From assembly GCF_004346865.1 (NCBI RefSeq), contig NZ_SMGR01000001.1, positions 1,922,001 through 1,986,000 on the forward strand: DNA of 64,000 nucleotides, in the 5' to 3' direction. How positions within the stretch are numbered: position 1 is the first letter of the stretch; the number at the start of each line of letters is the position of its first letter. A program made the position numbers and the translations under genes. This document shows positions 57,691 through 64,000 of this stretch, one piece after another. The DNA comes from Shimia isoporae (GTDB lineage: Bacteria > Pseudomonadota > Alphaproteobacteria > Rhodobacterales > Rhodobacteraceae). The notes beneath the pieces are model-generated. The model made no database searches and was not told the DNA's origin. It saw only the letters and a program-made list of their open reading frames with translations.

Positions 57691-59655
57691 TTATGAGCGA
57701 CGCGGTCGCCCGCCTCTGGAGAAATCTATCGTGTCTCTTAGCGCGTCCAGCGCTGCGCGTTCGTCCTTATCAATAGGGGCTCCATTGGCCCCCACAGCGA
57801 AATCTCCGCCCTCCTCCTGACGGCTGATCAGCGCGTTGTTGCGGGCTTCCGCAGCTTGCCCCAATCTCCAGGTCACAGCCTCGTCGGCCACTCCCAACAG
57901 GTCTTCTTCGGCCTCTGCGATCTCTGCATTCAACCCCCGCTCGGTCTTGAGCTTGGCCAGCTCCTCGGTCAGCGTCAGGCGCGCAAGCTCCATGTCGCCA
58001 GGGTTTCGCACGGCAGGGGTGATCGCGACATAGGGTTGGCGCAACAGGTTTTCAACGGCTTCCAGACCCAAAGCGTTCTCAACTGCCGATCTCGGATCGG
58101 GAGTGTTGGCATTGCGCATCAAAACGTCCCGCATTCGGGCATTGCCTTCATCCAGACACTCCATCGTTTCAATCGCATAATCAAAGTCATCCAGAACCTC
58201 GGGCGTGACCAAAGCCACCGCAAGTACGACGGCTTCACGGACGCGATGCTCCACCGCGCCCTGCCCGCCCGCCAACATCGAAGCTTTGGTGTGGGCCTGC
58301 ACCGTGGGACCGGCTTTCCAGCGTCCGCCGTCGCGCTTGAATGTGCGTCCACCTGCGCCACTGCTCCGCTGCCCCCGAAAAAGCTGCCAGCGCATATCCT
58401 TGATTGCGTCACCGTAGTGCTGGCGAATTGACGGATCTTTGATCTGCTTGATCTTCTCTCGCAGGGCCTTGTCGAGCGCAGCCTTGCGTTCCGGACTGTC
58501 AAAAACCTTGCCCTCGATCTCCCTTTGCCAAAGCAGGCTGACCATTGGTACGGCCTCGTCCAGCACCTTCTGAACTGCGCCCGGCCCCTTCGCGCGAATA
58601 AGATCGTCAGGATCCTGCCCCTCAGGCATAATTGCAAAACGCAACGATTTTCCCGCTTCCAGCACCGGCAAAGCGAGGTCGATCACACGCATCGCCGCGC
58701 GGATGCCAGCCTTGTCTCCGTCCAGGGCGATAATCGGCTCGTCAGCTATGCGCCACAAAAGCTGCAACTGGTTGTCCGTGACCGCTGTGCCGAGCGGCGC
58801 AACAGAAGCTCCAAAGCCTGCCTCGGCGAGGGCAATGACATCCATGTACCCTTCAGCGACAATAAGCGGCTGACCCTTGCCGGCAGCCTCTCGCGCAGGG
58901 CCATGGTGGTAAAGGTTGCGCCCCTTGTCGAAAAGTTCGGTTTCAGGAGAGTTCAGGTATTTGGCGTTGTCATCGGGGTCCATTGCACGGCCGCCAAAGG
59001 CCACGCATCCGCCCCGAGCATCACGGATCGGGAACATGATCCGGTTGCGGAATACGTCGTAAGGTTTGCCACCTTTGCTCGATGGCTTCGCAAGTCCCGC
59101 GCCCAAAATAAGGTCCGGCGCCACCCCCTTGCCTGTGAGATGATCCCAAAGTCCCTGCCAGCCGTCTGGTGCAAACCCGATTTCAAAACGGTCGCGCGTT
59201 TCTTGCTTTAGGCCGCGCCTGTCTAGGTAGTCTCGCGCGGGGCCGCCGGCGCCGGTATTGAGCATCAGGCGGAAATGCTGGACAGCCATCTCCATGACCT
59301 CAGCCAATTTTGTACGTTTGTCGGCTTTCTGCTGGGCCTGTGGATCACGCTCCGGCATCTGCAATCCGGCTTCGTCAGCCAGAATGCGTACGGCTTCCAT
59401 GAATTCGACGTTTTCCGTTTCCTTCACAAAATTGATGGCGTCCCCTTTGGCGTGGCATCCAAAGCAGTAGTAAAACCCTTTGCGGTCATCCACATGGAAC
59501 GAAGCGGTTTTTTCGTGATGGAAGGGGCACGGGGCCCACATGTCGCCTTTGCCCTGATTGGACTTGCGTTGATCCCACATGACTTTGCGACCCACCACCT
59601 GCGTCAGGCTGGTGCGGCTGCGAAGCTCATCAAGAAATCCGGGAGGCAGGCTCAT
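57691..59655 (-). CDS. dnaG: DNA primase DnaG
   Basis: This 654-residue protein has the CHC2 zinc ribbon (APCPFHHEKTASFHVDDRKG then FYYCFGCHAKGD), the primase catalytic N-domain (YLDRRGLKQETRDRFEIGFA) and the Toprim motifs LIVAEGYMDVIAL and EPIIALDGDKAG. The C-terminal 150 residues form the helicase-binding region. It makes RNA primers for replication. Upstream of rpoD in the same direction, as in most proteobacteria. A GATTCG-TTTTTAC-CGAATC hairpin in the dnaG-rpoD gap could tune rpoD transcription. Confidence 0.97.
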   Translation of the reverse strand: MSLPPGFLDELRSRTSLTQVVGRKVMWDQRKSNQGKGDMWAPCPFHHEKTASFHVDDRKGFYYCFGCHAKGDAINFVKETENVEFMEAVRILADEAGLQMPERDPQAQQKADKRTKLAEVMEMAVQHFRLMLNTGAGGPARDYLDRRGLKQETRDRFEIGFAPDGWQGLWDHLTGKGVAPDLILGAGLAKPSSKGGKPYDVFRNRIMFPIRDARGGCVAFGGRAMDPDDNAKYLNSPETELFDKGRNLYHHGPAREAAGKGQPLIVAEGYMDVIALAEAGFGASVAPLGTAVTDNQLQLLWRIADEPIIALDGDKAGIRAAMRVIDLALPVLEAGKSLRFAIMPEGQDPDDLIRAKGPGAVQKVLDEAVPMVSLLWQREIEGKVFDSPERKAALDKALREKIKQIKDPSIRQHYGDAIKDMRWQLFRGQRSSGAGGRTFKRDGGRWKAGPTVQAHTKASMLAGGQGAVEHRVREAVVLAVALVTPEVLDDFDYAIETMECLDEGNARMRDVLMRNANTPDPRSAVENALGLEAVENLLRQPYVAITPAVRNPGDMELARLTLTEELAKLKTERGLNAEIAEAEEDLLGVADEAVTWRLGQAAEARNNALISRQEEGGDFAVGANGAPIDKDERAALDALRDTIDFSRGGRPRRS

Positions 59656-59742
59656 GGCGCTTAGTATAGATAGCCAGCACGGCCAAAGTCCATGGACCCG
59701 GCCGCGCCTGAATTCAGAAAAATGCGGACTATGCGGCGGAGA

Positions 59743-60090
59743 TCAGCCGCCTTGCATCTGCTTGATCTGATCCCAACTCTCAAGGCACTGCGCCTCAGCG
59801 GTTTGCGACAGATCGACCTTTTTTAGATCTTTGCGCTTCTGGCTATAAACGAAATCAACAACCTGCGGCATCGCAGCGGCCATCGATGCAGGCCAATCGG
59901 GATTGGCTGCCATAACGGTGTCGACGACATCGCCTTGCTTAACGCGCTCAAGCCGCGCCTGCTGCACCGCGCCCATAACTTCGCCTTGCAGCTTACAGGT
60001 ATCCTCTTTTTCGCCTGCCGAAGCCGGCATCACCAGAGTTACGCCCAGCGCCAAAGCCGTCACACCGCGCAGAAAAACAGAAACAGACAT
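59743..60090 (-). CDS. small secreted protein of unknown function
   Basis: This 115-residue exported protein has a signal peptide (about residues 1-27, SVFLRGVTALALGVTLVMPA then SAG). The mature part has two cysteines (DTCKLQG and AQCLESW), which bracket the domain and may pair. The middle segment VVDTVMAANPDWPASMAAAMPQVVDFVYSQ is helical. The ATG at 60090 has GAGGGG six bases upstream and is preferred over ATG 60096. It lies 34 bases after soxG; no known family is recognised. Confidence 0.7.
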   Translation of the reverse strand: MSVSVFLRGVTALALGVTLVMPASAGEKEDTCKLQGEVMGAVQQARLERVKQGDVVDTVMAANPDWPASMAAAMPQVVDFVYSQKRKDLKKVDLSQTAEAQCLESWDQIKQMQGG

Positions 60091-60124
60091 GGTCATCCCC
60101 TCAGGTCGTTGCGCTGCAAAAATG

Positions 60125-60676
60125 TCAGTCCGCACCGCGGGCCGCAACCCCTTTCATCGCGATCTCCAACTCGTGAACCAACGTCCGAGCCATCGACCGG
60201 AAAGCCATGATCTGAAATGCGTTGTCGCCCACGCGTGTGATCGACACCATCATATGCTGCAACATCGACCGCGCTGTGTGACCCCGTTTGAACACGCTCG
60301 ACCGCAAATCTACGGGCACCAGCCGCGCGAGCACGTCTTCCGCCCCCTCGCCTTCCAGCCGAACCACAGCCCATGCATCACTTTGATCTGTCATTGCGGC
60401 CATCGCTCCAAGTGATGCGTCCGCTTCCGGACCAACCAAAATCGCCTGACCCTGCCCGAACCAGATCGCGCGAGCGCCTTCCTTTCCAGTCGCTCGATTT
60501 GCCGCAGGAAACGCCATTCCGTGTGCGGATTTGAGCGCATCGGACACGGCCTTTTCCTGCCCCTTGAATGGAGCAATCGACGTCATCGCACCGGCGTCCA
60601 GCTCGATTAGAGTGACGTCACCTGCCCGCACCGGAAGCAAACCCTCGCAGGGTGACTTAGCAATCAGTTCAGCCAC
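60125..60676 (-). CDS. soxG: sarcosine oxidase subunit gamma
   Basis: This 183-residue protein matches the SoxG family: DVTLIELDAGAMTSIAPFKG, ARAIWFGQGQAILVG, then DQSDAWAVVRLEGEGAEDVLARLVP and QHMMVSITRVGDNAFQIMAFRSMA. The gamma subunit is part of the heterotetrameric sarcosine oxidase that demethylates sarcosine to glycine, with formaldehyde captured by tetrahydrofolate. The start is taken as GTG 60676, overlapping the soxA stop by eight bases, with GGGAGGG eight bases upstream. Confidence 0.9.
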   Translation of the reverse strand: MAELIAKSPCEGLLPVRAGDVTLIELDAGAMTSIAPFKGQEKAVSDALKSAHGMAFPAANRATGKEGARAIWFGQGQAILVGPEADASLGAMAAMTDQSDAWAVVRLEGEGAEDVLARLVPVDLRSSVFKRGHTARSMLQHMMVSITRVGDNAFQIMAFRSMARTLVHELEIAMKGVAARGAD

Positions 60677-63599
60677 GAACTCGCCCTCCCTCAGGATCAA
60701 AGAACACGGGGTCACAAACCTCGCATCGCGTTGTGATGCCACGCAAATGATCTACCATCACCACCTCCTCACCATGGCGCGCACGCCCGTTTCTTAAGAA
60801 AGCAAGTCCAAGGAAGCTTTCCAAAGTCGGCGAAAATCCCACTGATGTGGTGTAGCCCTGTTCGTTTTCACGGGTCGGCTCATCGCCAACCGAGAAGAGA
60901 TGTGCCCCGGCAGTCAGCTGCTTGACCGGCCCCACCGGTTTGAGGCCGACAAGCTGTTCACGCTCGTCTCCATTCAGACCGGGTCGTTCACTCATCGTCT
61001 TACCGACACAGTCTTTTTTGGCGCTCACCATCCGCCCCATACCAATGTCAAAGGCCGTCGTGCGTCCGTGGATTTCCGCGTGAGTGATAAAGCCTTTTTC
61101 AATTCGCAGCACATTGAGAGCCTCCATGCCGTAGGCACCTCCACCCATCGACTCGGCCTTGGCAACCATCTGGCGATAAAGGCTGTCGCCATATCGTGCC
61201 GGCACAGCAATTTCGTACGCGTGCTCGCCCGAGAATGAAATTCGGAAGAGCCGACCCTTGACGCCCTGCACTGTGACCTCGCCGCAGGCCATGAAAGGAA
61301 AGCTGTCATCGTCGATCTCTTCATCGACAAGCGTTTTCAACAGATCCCGTGACTTGGGACCGGCAACAGCAAATTGCGCCCACTGTTCGGTCGTGGAGAT
61401 CAATGCGACATTCAACTCTGGTCGCAGGCATTGCGACACATACTCCAAATGCCGCATAACCGGACCGGCCGCCGCCGTCGTTGTGGTCATGACAAAGTGG
61501 TTCTCTGCCCAGCGCGCCGTGGTGCCGTCATCCATGACCGTACCGTCCTCGCGCAGCATCAGGCCATAGCGCACCCGCCCGACCTTTAGCGTGCTGAACA
61601 TGTTTGAATACACGAAATCCAGAAACTCGGCCGCGTCCGGCCCTTGAACATCGATCTTGCCAAGAGTCGAGACATCACAGATGCCGACCGCTTCCCGCAC
61701 CATGTTGACTTCACGGTCGCAGCTCTGACGCCACGTGGTTTCCCCCGCTGCAGGATAGTAGCTCGGCCGGTACCAAAGGCCGGCCTCGATCATCGGAGCC
61801 CCTGCATCCACACTTGCCCTGTGGCTCGTAGTAAAGCGTTGCGGTGCAAACCCGTCGCCCTGAGCACCCGCCCCCATGGCGGCAATACTCACAGGCACAA
61901 AAGGCGGCCGGAATGTCGTGGTGCCGGTTTCGGGAATTCCGCGTCCGGTCGCGTCTGCCAAAACCGCAAGTGCGGCCACGTTGGAGTTCTTTCCCTGATC
62001 CGGAGACATGCCCTGCGTTGTGTAGCGCTTCATATGTTCCACAGAGCGGAAGTTCTCCTTGGCCGCTTGCTTCACATCCTTGACGGTCACGTCATTCTGA
62101 AAATCCAGCCACGCGCGCCCATGTCCTCCTACCGCCCACAAAGGCGACATCCGATAAGGCGCATCTTCGGCAACAGGTAACTCCGGCGACCCTGACGACA
62201 TGCCCAAGGTTTCCAGCACTTTGCCGGCTGCGTGTGCGCCTTCGCTCAATGCACCATGTGTCGAAAACGTGCCTTGGCACGCTCCCGCGGTTGTCATGCC
62301 GGGGATCATGCCTTCGACTGGCACAAAGCTCTGAATATCCTCGCGCCAAACTGGACGACCGTTCATGTGGCACGTCAGGTGTACTGTCGGGTTCCACCCG
62401 CCGGAGACGGCGAGGCAATCGGTCTGGACCTTTTCCTCACCACTCATCGTCCGAAACGTCACGCTCTCGAGCGCCTTGCGCCCTCCCGCGTTGCAAACTT
62501 CGGCCCCTTTGACCATCCGGTAGTCACCGCTATCCGGCGCATCTCTCCGACTGTCCATAACCAGAGCCACATGCACACCGGCGGCGATCAAATCCCGCGC
62601 GGTTTGATGGCCGCTGTCGTTGTTGGTGAACACGGTCACCGATTTACCGGGAGCCACGCCATACCGGTTTACATATGTCCGCACCGCGCTCGCGGTCATC
62701 ACACCAGGACGATCATTGTTTTCAAAAGCAATCGGTCGTTCAATCGCTCCCGCGCACAAAATCGAACGCTTGGCAACGATGCGCCAGAAACACTCTTTCG
62801 GGCGCCCGCCCGCATGAGCCAGATGATGACTGACGCGTTCCAAGGCTCCATATGTGCCCTGATCATAGGCGCCAGTCACGGTGGTCCTTGGCATCAACCG
62901 TACGTTGGGCATCGCGGTCAGTTCGGCAACAGCTTGCGCAGCCCACCCTGCGCCACTCAAACCGTCGACTTCAACAGAGTCGTTGTTCAGGCGCCCGCCC
63001 ATGACGCTATCTTCGTCCGCAAGAATAACATCCGCGCCGGCACGCGCCGCGGTCAGAGCCGCCATCAATCCCGACGGTCCCGCGCCGATCACCAACACAT
63101 CGCAAAACGCAAAAGCCTTTTCATAGGCATCCGGATTGTGCTGCTTGCTCAATGCTCCCAAGCCTGCCGCACGCCGAATGACCGGCTCATAGAGTTTTTC
63201 CCAAAAGGCTTTGGGCCACATAAAGGTCTTGTAATAGAACCCTGAGCCCAGAAACGGCGCCGCAAAGTCATTCGCAGCCAGAACATCAAACTCAAGCGAT
63301 GGCCAGCGGTTCTGGCTCTGCACCTCAAGCCCGCCGTAGATTTCCTGCACAGTGGCGCGAATGTTCGGATCCTGCTGCGCGCCACGTCCCACGGTGACCA
63401 ATGCGTTGGGTTCCTCAGATCCCGCGCCCATCACGCCGCGTGGTCGGTGATATTTGAACGACCGCGCCACCAACCGGACATCATTGGCCAGCAATGCCGA
63501 AGCCACAGTGTCGCCGGCAAAGCCCTGAACCGGCTGACCGTCAAAAGTGAAAGTGACGGGCTGGCTACGATCCACGAGCCCCAATCCTGCAAGTCTCAT
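60669..63599 (-). CDS. soxA: sarcosine oxidase subunit alpha
   Basis: The 976-residue protein begins with a 2Fe-2S-ferredoxin-like domain without the cluster cysteines (VTFTFDGQPVQGFAGDTVASALLAN), followed by an NAD(P)/FAD-type Rossmann region (CDVLVIGAGPSGLMAALTAARAGADVILADED) and the SoxA middle domain. A GcvT-like C-terminal domain with SEHAYEIAVPARYGD-type segments and SFSGEHAYEIAVPA binds tetrahydrofolate. The ATG at 63599 (MRLAGLGLVDRS) overlaps soxD by four bases. The gene is cotranscribed as soxD-soxA-soxG. Confidence 0.96.
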   Translation of the reverse strand: MRLAGLGLVDRSQPVTFTFDGQPVQGFAGDTVASALLANDVRLVARSFKYHRPRGVMGAGSEEPNALVTVGRGAQQDPNIRATVQEIYGGLEVQSQNRWPSLEFDVLAANDFAAPFLGSGFYYKTFMWPKAFWEKLYEPVIRRAAGLGALSKQHNPDAYEKAFAFCDVLVIGAGPSGLMAALTAARAGADVILADEDSVMGGRLNNDSVEVDGLSGAGWAAQAVAELTAMPNVRLMPRTTVTGAYDQGTYGALERVSHHLAHAGGRPKECFWRIVAKRSILCAGAIERPIAFENNDRPGVMTASAVRTYVNRYGVAPGKSVTVFTNNDSGHQTARDLIAAGVHVALVMDSRRDAPDSGDYRMVKGAEVCNAGGRKALESVTFRTMSGEEKVQTDCLAVSGGWNPTVHLTCHMNGRPVWREDIQSFVPVEGMIPGMTTAGACQGTFSTHGALSEGAHAAGKVLETLGMSSGSPELPVAEDAPYRMSPLWAVGGHGRAWLDFQNDVTVKDVKQAAKENFRSVEHMKRYTTQGMSPDQGKNSNVAALAVLADATGRGIPETGTTTFRPPFVPVSIAAMGAGAQGDGFAPQRFTTSHRASVDAGAPMIEAGLWYRPSYYPAAGETTWRQSCDREVNMVREAVGICDVSTLGKIDVQGPDAAEFLDFVYSNMFSTLKVGRVRYGLMLREDGTVMDDGTTARWAENHFVMTTTTAAAGPVMRHLEYVSQCLRPELNVALISTTEQWAQFAVAGPKSRDLLKTLVDEEIDDDSFPFMACGEVTVQGVKGRLFRISFSGEHAYEIAVPARYGDSLYRQMVAKAESMGGGAYGMEALNVLRIEKGFITHAEIHGRTTAFDIGMGRMVSAKKDCVGKTMSERPGLNGDEREQLVGLKPVGPVKQLTAGAHLFSVGDEPTRENEQGYTTSVGFSPTLESFLGLAFLRNGRARHGEEVVMVDHLRGITTRCEVCDPVFFDPEGGRVRG

Positions 63600-63868
63600 C
63601 TGCCCGCCTCCTTCACCTTGGAAGCCAGTTCCGTCTTGGAAATCTCGTGCGTCAGCGTGTTGCGCGTTACTACAATCCACGCACCGCACCCACCTTCGTG
63701 ATACCAAAGATCGCGTGTAACACCCGCCGGGTTGTCACGGTTGTGAACGTAGTCGTCCCAAACAACATCGCTCGCATCCGGGTCCGGGCGCTGCAAAGCC
63801 ACGGCATCACCCACATAGTAAAACTCGCGGCGGTCTCTTTCGCCACATATCGGACAGGTGATCCTCAT
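63596..63868 (-). CDS. soxD: sarcosine oxidase subunit delta
   Basis: This 90-residue zinc-binding subunit starts MRITCPICGERDRREFYYVGDA. It contains the CxxC pair and RDLWYHEGGCGAWIVVTRNT with the C-terminal cysteine. Size and motifs match SoxD of heterotetrameric sarcosine oxidases. It overlaps soxA by four bases and the upstream ORF by four bases (ATGA). Confidence 0.95.
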   Translation of the reverse strand: MRITCPICGERDRREFYYVGDAVALQRPDPDASDVVWDDYVHNRDNPAGVTRDLWYHEGGCGAWIVVTRNTLTHEISKTELASKVKEAGR

Positions 63869-64000
63869 TTGTCCTCGTCCCCTTCGATGTCCGCATTTGG
63901 CTCAGTGGCGAGGAACGGCTGACCAAGGCCCTCGCATTGTGAGGCCGCAACCCTGTTCAACCGGTACCGTACCGCCTTGCCCGGAACCTCAGCCATATCC
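63865..64000 (-). CDS. partial or small ORF upstream of soxD, identity unresolved
   Basis: The reading frame that ends at 63865 with an ATGA overlap to soxD can be followed to the right edge. Its last 43 codons read MAEVPGKAVRYRLNRVAASQ then CEGLGQPFLATEPNADIEGD and EDK. In known sox operons soxB occupies this place, but this tail does not resemble the C-terminus I would expect of SoxB. It could be the end of a longer protein, or a 43-residue gene starting at ATG 63996. Confidence 0.45.
   Translation of the reverse strand, partial: DMAEVPGKAVRYRLNRVAASQCEGLGQPFLATEPNADIEGDEDK

Overview
The window is a gene-dense, GC-rich stretch of an alphaproteobacterial chromosome, most likely from the Roseobacter/Rhodobacteraceae group. 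This rests on the gene set and style: RpoH and RpoD of alphaproteobacterial type, a tRNA-His with A73 and a G1-U72 pair, an nrdR-ribD...ribE-ribB-ribH-nusB cluster, a sarcosine oxidase operon, a Tct tricarboxylate transporter with its own two-component system, and small families such as DUF6476, DUF6324, DUF3726, MmcB and HlyU. No transposase, phage gene, CRISPR array or rRNA was seen. One tRNA gene is present.

Layout. 1-5.9 kb: a partial DksA/TraR-type zinc-finger gene, an M19 dipeptidase, a Gfo/Idh oxidoreductase paired with a KpsS-like protein, rpoH, rluD and a DUF6476 membrane protein. 5.9-15 kb: a three-gene minus-strand operon for a LysM/FecR/Ig-like secreted protein, a roughly 1,625-residue secreted protein with 15 PKD-like repeats, and a membrane class III nucleotide cyclase. 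15.2-22.5 kb: a divergent plus-strand locus for an Alg44-like HlyD/PilZ-like protein, an Alg8-like GT2 polymerase, an AlgD-like nucleotide-sugar dehydrogenase and a large RTX protein. 22.5-26.5 kb: a signalling unit made of a LuxR-type regulator, a periplasmic molybdopterin-fold protein with no cysteine in the mature chain, and a hybrid kinase with REC and Hpt-like domains. 26.5-34.6 kb: a solute-binding protein with TctE/TctD, diverging from tctCBA, a CaiB-type CoA-transferase and a citryl-CoA-lyase-like protein. 34.6-39 kb: a translationally coupled operon of a variant M19 protein, an unrecognised 561-residue protein, a DUF3726 protein and an Ldh-family oxidoreductase. 39-43.4 kb: tRNA-His, a GNAT protein, DUF6324, MmcB, an Asp/Glu racemase, a GFA protein, an ArsR-SRPBCC pair and a small membrane protein. 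43.4-52.6 kb: the riboflavin/nusB/nrdR cluster, interrupted by three plus-strand capsule genes (kpsS-, wza- and kpsC-like). 52.6-55.6 kb: HlyU, YjbQ and four tandem paralogous small secreted proteins. 55.6-64 kb: rpoD, dnaG, a small secreted protein and soxG, soxA and soxD, with one partial ORF at the edge.

How the parts fit together. The alginate-like synthesis locus and the divergent FecR-PKD-cyclase operon look like one surface-polysaccharide/adhesion module with its own sensing arm; this is inference from adjacency and protein type. The Tct block looks like a complete uptake, sensing and CoA-dependent cleavage pathway for citrate or a related acid, with a tandem 11-bp-spaced direct repeat upstream of tctC that would suit TctD. 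The capsule genes and the KpsS-like gene near rpoH suggest a second cell-surface polysaccharide. The best candidates for something undescribed are the FecR-PKD-cyclase operon, the cysteine-less molybdopterin-fold protein fused in operon to a phosphorelay kinase, the four-copy secreted protein array, and the operon around the variant M19 protein.
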